A DNA stretch of 64,000 bases from Lachnospiraceae bacterium. GTDB taxonomy: Bacteria > Bacillota > Clostridia > Lachnospirales > Lachnospiraceae. A program made the translations under genes and the position numbers. The number at the start of each line of letters is the position of its first letter. Position 1 is the first letter of the stretch. The stretch is taken from positions 1 through 64,000 of the forward strand of contig JAAWCS010000022.1 in the NCBI GenBank assembly GCA_022793375.1, given 5' to 3'. The notes below the pieces were generated by a model. The model saw nothing but the letters and a program-made list of their open reading frames with translations. It did not search any database and was not told the origin of the DNA. This document shows positions 1 to 8,993 of this stretch, piece by piece.

Positions 1-20
1 AACAATTTTCTCGGAAAATG

Positions 21-49
21 TTGCATTGTTCCCTGTTTTAGCGTATAAT
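21..49 (+). promoter_or_regulatory. Sigma-A type promoter of the helicase gene
   Basis: TTGCAT at 21-26 and a perfect TATAAT at 44-49 are separated by 17 bases. The helicase start codon lies about 130 bases downstream, so the transcript would have a leader containing the inverted repeat at 117-141. Confidence 0.6.
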
Positions 50-116
50 AACAAAAGTTTGAAAGGAAAACTATCTATAGGAAATCTTGTTTTCCACAGA
101 TTTTTCGGGTCGCGCT

Positions 117-141
117 TTCGTAAAATAGATTATTTTACGAA
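117..141 (+). promoter_or_regulatory. Perfect 10-bp inverted repeat in the helicase 5' leader
   Basis: TTCGTAAAAT (117-126) is repeated inverted at 132-141 around the 5-base loop AGATT. It lies between the predicted promoter and the ribosome-binding site AGGAGGG (162-168). It could be an operator or an RNA hairpin. No U-tract follows, so a terminator is unlikely. Confidence 0.5.
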
Positions 142-177
142 GCTACTCCCCGCAAAACGATAGGAGGGAGCGGAAGA

Positions 178-2757
178 TTGGCGCTGTATCTGTATGAGCA
201 CAACCAGAGAGCATATGAAGCAGCAGAGGCTATGCTGGAAGAGTCCGGTAAGGCGGCGATAATTCATCCCACGGGAAGCGGGAAATCGTTTATTGCTTTC
301 AAACTGGCGGAAGAACATCCGAAAGCACGAATTTTCTGGCTGTCGCCCAGTTGCTATATTTTCGAGCAACAATGTGAAAATCTTAGGAAAGCGGATCCGG
401 GTGGTGAAATTCACAATATTGAGTTCATGACATATGCTCGCTTGATGGCGAACAGGGGTCGTGTTTCGCGGATTCAGGCCGATTACATCATCTTAGATGA
501 ATTTCACCGTTGCGGTGCCCTGGAATGGGGCAAGGGTGTAAGAGCATTATTAGACACTCATCCGGCGGCTAAAGTGATGGGGCTCTCTGCTACCAGGCTT
601 CGCTATCTGGATGAGCGGCGTGATATGGCAGAGGAGTTGTTTGAAGGAAAAATCGCATCTGAAATGACATTAGGAGAAGCGATTGCCCGGAATATTCTGG
701 CGGCGCCGAAGTATGTTATTTCTATCTATCGTTATAAGGAAGAGTGGAAAAGGTATCACGCCAGGGTGCAGTCGATGAAGCAGTCTGCGCGGAAATCATT
801 GGCGGAAAAACAGCTTTACCGTCTCCGCAGGGCATTGGAGCAGGCAAAGGGGCTGGAGCATATCTTTAAAAAGTATCTACGGCCAGATGGGAAATATGTT
901 GTGTTCTGTTCAGGTGTGGCGCATCTGGAGGAAACGCGGCGCCATGCAGGGGAATGGTTTGGTTCGGTGGGAGAGGAATGCCGGCTTTATACGGTGTTTT
1001 CAGAAAATCCACAGAGCGATATGCAGTTTAGAAATTTTAAAGCGGATGAGAGGAATGGTTTGAAGCTTTTGTTCTGCATTGATATGTTGAATGAGGGAAT
1101 CCATGTGGAAAACGTGGACGGTGTGATCTTGATGCGCCCGACAGTATCACCGGTGATTTTTAAGCAGCAGATCGGACGGGCTTTAACAGCGGGCAGGAAG
1201 GATGGATTTGGAGAGCGAACAGCCCCTTTGATTCTGGATGTTGTCAATAATTTTGAAAATCTGCATAGCATTCATTCGATTGAAGAGGAATTTGAGGATG
1301 CTTTACGGACAGGCTGTGGTTCTGTAAAGGAATCGGAAGGGAGAAACTGTTTTTTTGAAGTTGTAGATGAGACACATGAGGCCGGAAAGCTTTTTCAGGA
1401 GTTGCAGAAGAAGCTGGAGGCTGACTGGGAGGATTATTACACGGAGGCGGAGCGTTATTATAGAGCAGAAGGGAATCTGGAGATTCCAATGAGTTATTTG
1501 TCGCCGTCCGGATTACCAGTAGGAACCTGGCTGCAGACCCAACGCAGGATTTATATGGGGAAGATTCCCGGCTTTCTGAGTGAGACACAAGTGGATAAGC
1601 TGAATCAGTTAGGCATTCGCTGGGAGAGTTATTCGGATCAGCAATGGGATCGCTATTATGCACAGGCCAGAAAATATTATGCCAGGACAGGGAATCTGGA
1701 CGTAAAGGTATCGTATGTGACAGAAGATGGTTTCCGACTGGGGATCTGGCTGAATAATATAAGACAGTATCGGTTGAATGGAAGCCGAGTGCTGAGCGGG
1801 CAGAGGCAGAAGCAATTGGAACAGATCGGTATGATCTGGGACAAGTTTACGTATAAATGGGAGCGAGGCTATGAAGCAGCCATGCAATATTTCCAGCAGA
1901 ATGGAAATTTGGATGTGCCGGCAGGTTTTGTAACGAAGGATGGTTTTCGCTTAGGCAACTGGGTGGTGGCCCAGCGCCAGAATCGTAAGGGTGGAAATCG
2001 GGGAGCCTTGCCGTTGACAGAGGAACAGGTGACCCGCCTGGATCAGATTGGAATGGATTGGAACGGAAAGCGTATGGAGCGCTGGGAACGGTGCTATGAA
2101 GCGGCAGTCGGGTATTTTCAGAAAAAAGGGACATTGGACGTACCATATGACTTTGTGACAGAAGAGGGGGTCTGTTTGGGAAAATGGATTTACCAGCAGA
2201 AGCTTTTTTTTAGAAAGAAAGACGGACAGAGAACTTTGTCAGAGAAAGAACAGCATCGGAAAGAACGGCTGGCGGCCATAGGGATAGTCTGGGGAAATGA
2301 CGCCTGGACAGAAAAATGGGAATTGGCCAGGCAGTATTATGAAAAACATGGGAATCTGGATATGCCGCAGAGTTATGTGACAGATGATGGGATATGGCTG
2401 GGGAAATGGCTGTATTTGCAGAAGGAGCGGTATCGCCGGATGAGGCAGGAGGAAAGCGAAGAGAAGCAAAGGTCTGGAAAGAATGGGCTGAGCGAAGAGC
2501 AAATTCAGGCGCTGGAGTCAATTGGTATTGATTGGCTGACGCCGAATGAACGCGCATGGGAGAATGCGTTCTTGCGGGCACAGGACTTTTATGTAGAAAA
2601 TGGGCATTTGAATGTAGAAAAAGGATATGCGCTGACAGATGGGTTCCGGTTGGATTTGTGGCTGGGACGGCAGAGGAAGTGCTATCGGGAAGGAAACCGA
2701 AAAGTGCTGTCGAGTGAACGGATTGAGCGCTTAGAACGGATGGGGATGGGATGGTAG
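178..2757 (+). CDS. Superfamily II DEAD/DEAH-type helicase with six helicase-associated repeats
   Basis: The 859-aa protein starts with TTG at 178, 9 bases after AGGAGGG. The N-terminal half is a superfamily II ATPase: Walker A HPTGSGKS (residues 30-37), DEFH box (107-110), a GLSAT motif near 136, and a motif VI-like QQIGRAL near 330. From residue 417 to the end there are six helicase-associated (HA) repeats of about 65-80 aa. Each contains W-x(n)-YY/YF, GNLDVP-like, T-x-DGF-x-LG-x-W and LxxIGxxW blocks. HA repeats are presumed nucleic-acid-binding modules. Restriction-type partner genes are not visible nearby. A role in DNA or RNA remodelling or in defence is inference; the fold assignment is firm. 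Confidence 0.85.
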   Translation: MALYLYEHNQRAYEAAEAMLEESGKAAIIHPTGSGKSFIAFKLAEEHPKARIFWLSPSCYIFEQQCENLRKADPGGEIHNIEFMTYARLMANRGRVSRIQADYIILDEFHRCGALEWGKGVRALLDTHPAAKVMGLSATRLRYLDERRDMAEELFEGKIASEMTLGEAIARNILAAPKYVISIYRYKEEWKRYHARVQSMKQSARKSLAEKQLYRLRRALEQAKGLEHIFKKYLRPDGKYVVFCSGVAHLEETRRHAGEWFGSVGEECRLYTVFSENPQSDMQFRNFKADERNGLKLLFCIDMLNEGIHVENVDGVILMRPTVSPVIFKQQIGRALTAGRKDGFGERTAPLILDVVNNFENLHSIHSIEEEFEDALRTGCGSVKESEGRNCFFEVVDETHEAGKLFQELQKKLEADWEDYYTEAERYYRAEGNLEIPMSYLSPSGLPVGTWLQTQRRIYMGKIPGFLSETQVDKLNQLGIRWESYSDQQWDRYYAQARKYYARTGNLDVKVSYVTEDGFRLGIWLNNIRQYRLNGSRVLSGQRQKQLEQIGMIWDKFTYKWERGYEAAMQYFQQNGNLDVPAGFVTKDGFRLGNWVVAQRQNRKGGNRGALPLTEEQVTRLDQIGMDWNGKRMERWERCYEAAVGYFQKKGTLDVPYDFVTEEGVCLGKWIYQQKLFFRKKDGQRTLSEKEQHRKERLAAIGIVWGNDAWTEKWELARQYYEKHGNLDMPQSYVTDDGIWLGKWLYLQKERYRRMRQEESEEKQRSGKNGLSEEQIQALESIGIDWLTPNERAWENAFLRAQDFYVENGHLNVEKGYALTDGFRLDLWLGRQRKCYREGNRKVLSSERIERLERMGMGW

Positions 2758-3153
2758 AGAATAAAGGAACTGAGGTGAATGAATTTTTATTTTTTAGAAA
2801 AAAATTAAAATTGTAAAAATAGAAAAAGCGTTTTGATTGATAGTTTCTGATATGGAATTGTTTTGGATTTTTGAGATCAGGACTGTTTCTGGAAAGGCCT
2901 TGAAGCATGGGCACCTGGACTTTTTGGAGCATGACATATTCGCGGATGGGAGAGTGTTCGATTCCTGAGAGCGGGCAAGATTTTGGGCTGGCTTGGTGAG
3001 CATGATTCCGGACGGGGACTGCGGCAAATGGAGCTGAGGCTTCATGGGGCGTGGATGGCGAAGCATGCGCAGAATATATTGATTATTATATGCCAATTTT
3101 CCTGGATCGTTTTGGGAAATGCAAGTGAGCGGAAAGATAAAGGAGTGATTTGT
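2758..3153. other. 396-base intergenic region between helicase and loaP
   Basis: The first 80 bases are very A/T rich. The rest is open in one frame upstream of loaP (from 2983), but that stretch has no ribosome-binding site and no recognisable protein, so I read it as untranslated leader. No convincing promoter pair or terminator stem was found. Confidence 0.4.
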
Positions 3154-3738
3154 ATGTATTATGTAATACAGGTTTCTCCGGGGACGGAGGAGCAGACAGA
3201 ATGTTTGATCCGTGGCAGAGTTGATGGAGATTTGTATGGCCTTTGCTTTCATCCGATCCGCCATGTACGGAAGAAATTTCATGGTGCGTGGAAAGATGTG
3301 CACGAAAAGCTTCTCCCGGGGTATGTGTTTTTGACGAGCGATCGGATCCGGGAATTGTATCTGGCGCTTCAGAGAGTTCCCAGGCTCACGAAGGTGCTGG
3401 GGAAGGATGAAGAATTGTTTGTGGCCCTTAAGGATGGAGAAGTAGAGTGGCTGGTGAAGTTGACTGGGGTATATGAGACAGAAGGTAAGAATGATAGTAT
3501 GGTGACTGTGCCGGAAATCGGTTTATCTCAGGTGCTGATGGAGCAAGATATGGTGACGATTTTATCGGGGCCTTTGAAGAGTGTGGAAGGGAAGATTAAG
3601 AAAATCAACCTTCATAAACGGATGGCGGAGGTAGAGGTGGAGTTTATGGGGAGGAAGACGGTAATTTATCTGGGGGTTGAGATGGTGGGAAGGAAAAACG
3701 CAGATGAAATAGTTTTTGAAAAACCATTTCACAAATAG
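3154..3738 (+). CDS. loaP: NusG-family specialised antiterminator, LoaP-like
   Basis: The 194-aa protein resembles NusG: an N-terminal NGN domain (MYYVIQVSPGTEE..., LLPGYVFL near residue 55) and a C-terminal KOW-type domain (about 130-180, with VTILSGPLKSVEGKI). I chose ATG 3154 because it follows AAAGGAG and gives the canonical start of the domain, although the frame is open further upstream. NusG paralogs of the LoaP type bind RNA polymerase and suppress termination in long polysaccharide or secondary-metabolite operons. Here the gene sits immediately before a 28-kb glycan locus, which fits. Housekeeping nusG lies with secE/rplK in Firmicutes and is not in this window. The LoaP assignment rests on context and on the divergent sequence. 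Confidence 0.8.
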   Translation: MYYVIQVSPGTEEQTECLIRGRVDGDLYGLCFHPIRHVRKKFHGAWKDVHEKLLPGYVFLTSDRIRELYLALQRVPRLTKVLGKDEELFVALKDGEVEWLVKLTGVYETEGKNDSMVTVPEIGLSQVLMEQDMVTILSGPLKSVEGKIKKINLHKRMAEVEVEFMGRKTVIYLGVEMVGRKNADEIVFEKPFHK

Positions 3739-3783
3739 TAATTAGGAGTAGAAGCTGTATGGATTTTCGAACAGATAAAAGAT

Positions 3784-3812
3784 TTGAGGGAATCGAGAGA
3801 ACCTGATAATAA
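3784..3812 (+). promoter_or_regulatory. Possible promoter of the glycan operon
   Basis: TTGAGG (3784-3789) and TAATAA (3807-3812) are 17 bases apart. Neither hexamer is perfect. A start near 3820 would place all leader structures at 3822-4014 inside the transcript. Confidence 0.3.
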
Positions 3813-3821
3813 TGAAACCAC

Positions 3822-4014
3822 TGTGAATATCACAATTCTGCTAAGAAAATGGGCATGGGAACGGAAGTGCATCTGTTCCCGGAAATTTAGAGAAGCATAG
3901 TTCTCAAAAACAATTATACATATCATAAAGGGCTTAATCACTTATCAGCGGCTTCGACGGACACAGTGTTCTTAAGCTCATATAGAGCAGATGGGCGGAT
4001 AAGTAATTGAGAAC
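3822..4014 (+). promoter_or_regulatory. Structured 5' leader of the glycan operon, candidate LoaP-responsive RNA
   Basis: Several inverted repeats are visible. A small stem is TGTGA/TCACA (3822-3834). A 9-bp hairpin pairs GGGAACGGA (3857-3865) with TCTGTTCCC (3872-3880) around a 6-base loop. A larger nested domain has an outer stem GTTCTCAA/TTGAGAAC (3900-3907 with 4007-4014), a stem ACTTATC/GATAAGT (3940-3946 with 3998-4004) and an inner hairpin GCTC/GAGC (3976-3988). None is followed by a U-run. LoaP proteins are known to recognise leader hairpins of their target operons, so this is the natural place for such an element. Which hairpin is involved cannot be told from sequence alone. Confidence 0.5.
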
Positions 4015-4056
4015 CCAGATGACCATACTGATTATAAATACTAAGGAGCAAATTCG

Positions 4057-5298
4057 ATGAAAATTGCAGTAGCGGGAACAGGATATGTAGGACTTTCGTT
4101 AGCTGTACTGTTATCTCAGAATAATGAAGTAACAGCTGTGGATATCATAGAGTCCAAGGTTGAGAAGCTGAATAACTGGGAGAGTCCCATTCAGGATGAA
4201 TATATAGAACGTTATTTAGCTGAGGCTAAAGATGGATCCCGCCAGCTCAACCTACATGCCACTACAGACGGTACAAGTGCATATTCTACTGCCGATTTCG
4301 TAATCATCGCGGCTCCTACAAATTATAATCCTCAGAAGAATTTCTTCGACTGTAGCGCCGTTGAGGCCGTTATAAAACTTGTTCTGGAGAGCAGTGAGAA
4401 AGCTGTAATGGTTATAAAGTCCACCATCCCTGTGGGTTACACAGAGCGCGTTAAGAAGCAGTTTAACACAGATCGCATAATCTTCAGCCCAGAGTTCCTG
4501 AGAGAGTCTAAGGGTCTTTACGATAACCTCTATCCTTCTCGCATCATCGTTGGATGTGATGAAAAGACCCGAGAGCAGGCCGAAACATTCTCAAAACTCC
4601 TCGTTCAAGGTACGTTGAAGGAAGATATAGAAGTATTGCTTATGGGCACAACGGAAGCAGAGGCTGTGAAGCTCTTCGCCAATACTTATCTGGCACTCCG
4701 CGTCTCATATTTCAATGAGCTCGATACCTATGCTGAGATGAAGGGGCTGGATACACAGTCTATCATCCGTGGCGTATCACTCGACCCGCGTATTGGTGAC
4801 TTCTACAATAACCCGTCATTCGGTTATGGTGGATACTGCCTGCCGAAAGACACAAAGCAACTCTTAGCAAACTACGGAGATATACCTCAAAACATGATGT
4901 CGGCAATCGTGGAAAGCAATTGTACTCGCAAGGACTTTATCGCAGACAAGGTATTAACCATGGCCGGTTATCACAGCTATAGTGAAGGCGTCTATGATAC
5001 CAGTAAAGAGAAGCCTGTGGTTGTTGGTGTATATCGACTGACGATGAAGAGTAATAGTGATAATTTCCGGCAGAGTTCGATCCAGGGTGTCATGAAGCGA
5101 ATCAAGGCTAAAGGCGCTACTGTGATCATATACGAGCCTACACTTGAGGATGGAAGTACATTCTACGGGTCAGTCGTGGTTAATGATTTGAATGAGTTCA
5201 AGCGAAAGGCTGATAGCATTATCGCTAACAGATACGATTCAGTTTTAGATGATGTGGCTGAGAAGGTTTATACGAGAGATTTGTTTAGAAGAGATTAG
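4057..5298 (+). CDS. ugd: UDP-glucose/UDP-sugar 6-dehydrogenase
   Basis: The 413-aa protein belongs to the UDP-glucose/GDP-mannose dehydrogenase family. It has an N-terminal Rossmann motif GTGYVG (residues 7-12) and the active-site cysteine in [11 protein letters not shown] (Cys261). It oxidises the C6 hydroxyl of an NDP-hexose to the uronic acid with NAD+, in the cytoplasm. The start follows AAGGAG. It is the first gene of the glycan operon after the structured leader, and supplies an acidic sugar donor. UDP-glucose as the substrate is the family default; a UDP-N-acetylhexosamine cannot be excluded. Confidence 0.88.
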   Translation: MKIAVAGTGYVGLSLAVLLSQNNEVTAVDIIESKVEKLNNWESPIQDEYIERYLAEAKDGSRQLNLHATTDGTSAYSTADFVIIAAPTNYNPQKNFFDCSAVEAVIKLVLESSEKAVMVIKSTIPVGYTERVKKQFNTDRIIFSPEFLRESKGLYDNLYPSRIIVGCDEKTREQAETFSKLLVQGTLKEDIEVLLMGTTEAEAVKLFANTYLALRVSYFNELDTYAEMKGLDTQSIIRGVSLDPRIGDFYNNPSFGYGGYCLPKDTKQLLANYGDIPQNMMSAIVESNCTRKDFIADKVLTMAGYHSYSEGVYDTSKEKPVVVGVYRLTMKSNSDNFRQSSIQGVMKRIKAKGATVIIYEPTLEDGSTFYGSVVVNDLNEFKRKADSIIANRYDSVLDDVAEKVYTRDLFRRD

Positions 5299-5301
5299 AT
5301 T

Positions 5302-5520
5302 ATGACATATAAGTTGGAACTGGGAACTGGAAAGATTGTGAGTTCAGTAGTTCTTATTTTACCGGAGGGAGCTAAGGAAGAGTTTGCCTCTGGTACAGAG
5401 GTGTGCGAGAAGTCATTTGATCGCAAGTATGTGGTTGAGGAGATTTGTGCTGTGAACAGTTCCATAGAAATAACATTATCGGAAGCTGATTCACTTAATG
5501 ACGATGAATCCTTCTTTTGA
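5302..5520 (+). CDS. Small uncharacterised protein in the glycan operon
   Basis: This 72-aa reading frame starts 3 bases after the ugd stop and is probably translationally coupled. The product is acidic at its C-terminus (SEADSLNDDESFF), has no signal peptide or membrane segment, and I do not recognise a family. A valine/isoleucine-rich start and regular spacing suggest a small beta-rich domain. Its position suggests a role in the glycan pathway, but no function can be named. Confidence 0.55.
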   Translation: MTYKLELGTGKIVSSVVLILPEGAKEEFASGTEVCEKSFDRKYVVEEICAVNSSIEITLSEADSLNDDESFF

Positions 5521-5572
5521 GTATATAGATAATTCAGCCGTTAATCGGCATATGAAATAGAGGAACACAAAA

Positions 5573-6940
5573 ATGGAAAAACGACAGATTTCTTTCAGTC
5601 CTCCGGATATTAATGAATTTGAGATAGCTGAAGTAGCGGAAGCTCTGAGAAGCGGATGGATTACCACGGGTCCGCGTACAAAGATGCTAGAATGCCGTCT
5701 GGCGGCGTACATAGAGACTGGGGATAATAGCATTGATTGCTCCACAAGAGAAGCAATTGCCCAGTACAGCCAAAAGGTGGTATGCCTGAATTCGGCCACA
5801 GCAGCAGAAGAGTTGAATCTTAGGGTTCTCGGTATTCAGCCCGGTGACGAGGTTATCGTACCAGCTTATACATATACGGCATCAGCATCTGCCGCCATCC
5901 ATTGCGGAGCTACGGTGAAGTTTGTGGATATCCAGAAAGATGGAGATTCGATTACTCATGCTCCTGAAATGGATTATGAGAAATTGGAGCAGGCAATCAC
6001 AGAAAAAACAAAGGCTATTATTATCGTAGATCTTGGTGGACTTGTGGCTGATTATGATAAAGTTTTTGAGATTGTTGAGCGGAAGAAGTTTCTGTTCACG
6101 CCGATGGAGAGCGATGGTAGTCCGTTGTCTGACCTCGGTAGCAAGATACAGAGAGGCTTAGGGCGTGTGGTTGTTGTCTGTGATGCTGCTCATGCTTTAG
6201 GGGCAAGCAGGAAAGTCATAAATATTGGGGCTGGCAAGCTAGCGTTTCCCGAGAAGAAATATGTAGGTGCTATCGCTGATTTCACAAGCTTTTCATTCCA
6301 TGCTGTGAAAAACTTTACTACAGCTGAAGGTGGAGCTAGCACTTGGTGTTTAAACCAGTCTGTGTATGATTCTGGTGTGACAGATGCTGAGATATATAAA
6401 ATATATCAGCTCCTATCCTTACACGGACAGAGCAAGGATGCATTGGCGAAAACAAAGATCGGCGCTTGGGAATACGATATCATTGGTCCATGGTATAAGT
6501 GCAACATGACCGATATTATGGCTGCAATAGGACTTCGGCAGCTTGATAGGTATCCGGAGTTGTTGGCTCGGAGAGAGCAGATTATCGCTGTATATGATAA
6601 GGCTTGTGATGAATTGGGAATCAGTCATCTCGTGCATCACACTGATTATATGGACAGCAGTAATCATCTTTACCTGATAAGAGTTCCGGGCGCAACGGAA
6701 GAAACTAGGAACGAGATAATCACAAAGATGGCTGAGAACGATGTGGCTACCAATGTGCATTATAAGCCGTTACCTATGATGACGGCGTATAAAGAGATGT
6801 CTGGTGGAATAGAACTTTATCCAAACGCTTATGATTATTACCGCAATTTGATTACGCTTCCTCTGCACACTTTATTATCTGATGAGGATGTGGCATATGT
6901 AGTGGAGACGCTGAGGTCAGTTATTACAGAGGTTAGATAA
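5573..6940 (+). CDS. DegT/DnrJ/EryC1/StrS-family PLP aminotransferase
   Basis: The 455-aa protein matches NDP-sugar aminotransferases. It has a substrate-loop start SGWITTGPRTKMLE, an A-T-A-A-E-E substrate/PLP-phosphate region, VVCDAAHALGA, and the PLP lysine in FSFHAVKNFTTAEGG (Lys246). It transfers an amino group from glutamate to a keto-sugar nucleotide in the cytoplasm. It is longer than the usual 370-400 aa, owing to extra segments near residues 40-60 and 160-200. The start follows GAGG. No 4,6-dehydratase sits beside it in this half of the locus, so its keto-sugar substrate must come from elsewhere, perhaps from pseB at 19.2 kb. Confidence 0.88.
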   Translation: MEKRQISFSPPDINEFEIAEVAEALRSGWITTGPRTKMLECRLAAYIETGDNSIDCSTREAIAQYSQKVVCLNSATAAEELNLRVLGIQPGDEVIVPAYTYTASASAAIHCGATVKFVDIQKDGDSITHAPEMDYEKLEQAITEKTKAIIIVDLGGLVADYDKVFEIVERKKFLFTPMESDGSPLSDLGSKIQRGLGRVVVVCDAAHALGASRKVINIGAGKLAFPEKKYVGAIADFTSFSFHAVKNFTTAEGGASTWCLNQSVYDSGVTDAEIYKIYQLLSLHGQSKDALAKTKIGAWEYDIIGPWYKCNMTDIMAAIGLRQLDRYPELLARREQIIAVYDKACDELGISHLVHHTDYMDSSNHLYLIRVPGATEETRNEIITKMAENDVATNVHYKPLPMMTAYKEMSGGIELYPNAYDYYRNLITLPLHTLLSDEDVAYVVETLRSVITEVR

Positions 6941-7066
6941 ATGGAGCGAAGCTTATTTGATGAAATCTGGAGACAGGTTGAGGAACTTCATATTTTACTA
7001 AGTCAAGCTATAGATCACGTGCCAGGGTGTTATCGGATTCCGTGGTTTTTTAGGGAGTACTTCTGA
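6941..7066 (+). CDS. Short 41-codon reading frame, possibly an interrupted gene start
   Basis: ATG 6941 directly abuts the aminotransferase stop and opens a 41-aa frame beginning MERSLFDEIW and ending at TGA 7064. The first 25 or so residues look helical and could be the start of a gene cut by the transposase remnant that follows in the same frame. The rest may already be insertion-element sequence. The product is not recognised. Confidence 0.3.
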   Translation: MERSLFDEIWRQVEELHILLSQAIDHVPGCYRIPWFFREYF

Positions 7067-8065
7067 TTTCTTGATAAATGCCCTGGCTTCAATAAAGCAA
7101 AGTCATCGCAGGGTGTAGATGGCGGTATCCTGATTGACAGTTCAGGATTACCGAGTGAAATTTATTTTCCCTTCACTGCTGTCAATAATCATAACGGTGT
7201 GGTCAGCGAGGAAATAAGACTCATCTATGTGGTACAGCAGCATTCCGGGATGCCCCTCTTCTTGTATGTAGCTGGCAATGTTGTAGATGTCAGTACGATC
7301 ACGAGGACAATTGCTGAGCTTAAAGCAAACGATGTCAATACAAAATTTGCCATACTTGATGCCGGATATTACACAGGTGTCAATGCCGACGCCCTTTTGG
7401 ATGTAGGCATTTCTTTTATGGCCCGGATGAAAAGCAACTTCAAGGTTTATCAAAACACGTTGAAAACATATCTGAAAAACCTTGAATCAAAGAAAAATGC
7501 AGTGCTGTTTAATAAACGCCTTGTGTATATAAAATGTGTTCCATGCAAGATCGGGCAAAAGGAAGACCGTCCGGCTTATGCATATCTATGCGAAAACATG
7601 TCCATGCATAATGAGGAACAAAAACATACCATTGAGTGTGCCAATGACGAAAATCTGTCGGGAGCAGATATATTTGATGACCTGCAGAAACAGGGCGTGT
7701 TTGTATTGATAACCACACATAAGCTTGCAAAGGAAAAACCATTTTCGCTTTATTACATGAGAAACCAGGTAGAAAAGATTTTTGAAATCTGTAAGCAAGG
7801 AGACAAGATTCTTCCGATCAATGCAGAAAACGAGGCTACATTCTGCGGACATCTTATAATGACATTCATGGCATCTGCGATACTGAAAATGATGTCTGAA
7901 AAGTTAAAGAAGACATCACTTACGATGGAGTCCATGCTTATGAATCTACATGAGCAACAGCCATTGTATATGGAAAAGGAATTTATCACTACCGAACCCG
8001 TAAAGAAAATGAATGATGCGTATAAAGCTTTCAAGGTACAATGCCTGACAACAATACCACGCTAA
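7067..8065 (+). pseudogene. IS4/IS1634-type DDE transposase, N-terminus missing
   Basis: The frame after TGA 7064 reads through a DDE transposase core. The first Asp is in LIDSSGLP (codons near 7134), the second in AILDAGYYTG (near 7350), and the Glu in QVEKIFEICKQGD (near 7780), followed by a normal-looking C-terminus. The N-terminal 150-200 residues expected for this family are absent, so the copy is dead unless supplied in trans. It sits inside the glycan operon between the aminotransferase and the initiating transferase. That makes it evidence for past rearrangement. Inverted terminal repeats could not be defined. Confidence 0.75.
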
Positions 8066-8082
8066 GCAAAATCAAAATGTAG

Positions 8083-8274
8083 ACTGAAAAACTTTCGGGA
8101 ACTCAGGATCAGTTAGCACGTAGAACTCCAAATGAGGCAGCTCAAATAGTTTCATCTGCAATAGATGAAATCAATACAGGTTCGATAGAAACTATGGATA
8201 GCATTGTTAAACATAGATTGAAAAAGGGGAGCAAGCTATGCTTAGAGATTGGGACGAACTCCCTGATTTCATGA
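8083..8274 (+). pseudogene. Orphan C-terminal gene fragment after the IS remnant
   Basis: A stop-free frame from 8083 to TGA 8272 reads a hydrophilic, helical segment (QLARRTPNEAAQIV..., SIETMDSIVKHRLKKG) with normal codon usage but no start codon or ribosome-binding site. It overlaps the start of the next gene by 37 bases. I interpret it as the tail of a gene destroyed by the IS insertion, possibly the one beginning at 6941. The family is not recognised. Confidence 0.4.
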
Positions 8275-8933
8275 AAACACCAGAGGTAAGACAGTATTGG
8301 GAAATACTGAATAAAAGGCGTGGTCAGCTGGCACTTAAAAGAGCGTTTGATCTTGTTGTTAGTGTACTGATACTTGTTGTCTTAGCCATACCTATGGCTG
8401 TAATCAGTATCTGGATTAAACTGGACAGTAAAGGACCGGTGTTATATCGTCAAGAGAGAGTCACAACTTATGGAAAGCACTTTAGAATTCACAAGTTTAG
8501 GACTATGGTGAGTAATGCTGACAAGATTGGTACTGCCGTCACAGTTGGAAACGACAGCAGGATTACGAGGATCGGTAGCAAACTTCGACATTTACGGCTG
8601 GATGAGCTTCCGCAGGTTTTTGATGTAATAAACGGAGATATGAGTTTCGTTGGAACGAGACCTGAGGCTGTTAAGTATGTAGAGAGGTATAAACCTGAAT
8701 ATAATGCTACACTGCTCATGCAGGCAGGGATTACAAGCGAGGCGTCGATACGCTACAAAGATGAAAATATGTTGCTAGATGCCGCAGACGATGTTGATGA
8801 AGTATATGTAAGTCAGGTTCTTCCGGAGAAAATGAAATGGAATTTAGAGTCCATAAAACGATTTAGATTTCTAAGGGAGATACTTACTATGTTCAGGACT
8901 GTCGCAGCAGTTTTTGGGAAGGAATATAAGTAA
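8238..8933 (+). CDS. Initiating sugar-phosphate transferase (bacterial sugar transferase family)
   Basis: The 231-aa protein has the layout of short monotopic phosphoglycosyl transferases of the WcaJ/PglC superfamily. There is one hydrophobic re-entrant segment (about residues 33-60, after LALKRAFD), then KGPVLYRQERV, FRIHKFRTM, LRLDELPQVFDVINGDMSFVGTRPE and a C-terminal tail. It moves a sugar-1-phosphate from an NDP-sugar onto undecaprenyl phosphate at the inner membrane face, the committed step of polymer assembly. The start follows GGGGAGC. It is the only initiating transferase in the window, so the whole locus probably starts its repeat unit here. Confidence 0.9.
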   Translation: MLRDWDELPDFMKTPEVRQYWEILNKRRGQLALKRAFDLVVSVLILVVLAIPMAVISIWIKLDSKGPVLYRQERVTTYGKHFRIHKFRTMVSNADKIGTAVTVGNDSRITRIGSKLRHLRLDELPQVFDVINGDMSFVGTRPEAVKYVERYKPEYNATLLMQAGITSEASIRYKDENMLLDAADDVDEVYVSQVLPEKMKWNLESIKRFRFLREILTMFRTVAAVFGKEYK

Positions 8934-8993
8934 AGGTATGTCGGTGGACTCCAACAATGTTAAGTGTCGTTATTTCAATACCAGAGGTGAATT

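Noticed and set aside
2210-2932. Antisense 240-aa frame over the helicase end
   Set aside because: It is the shadow of the helicase repeats and A/T-rich intergenic DNA, with no ribosome-binding site and low-complexity Ser/Pro/His content.
2983-3153. N-terminal extension of the loaP frame
   Set aside because: It has no ribosome-binding site and no NusG similarity. ATG 3154 has both.
3931-4014. TTCGACGG in the leader considered as part of a tmRNA or tRNA
   Set aside because: No acceptor stem, CCA end or tag reading frame is present. The folding is better explained as a leader structure.
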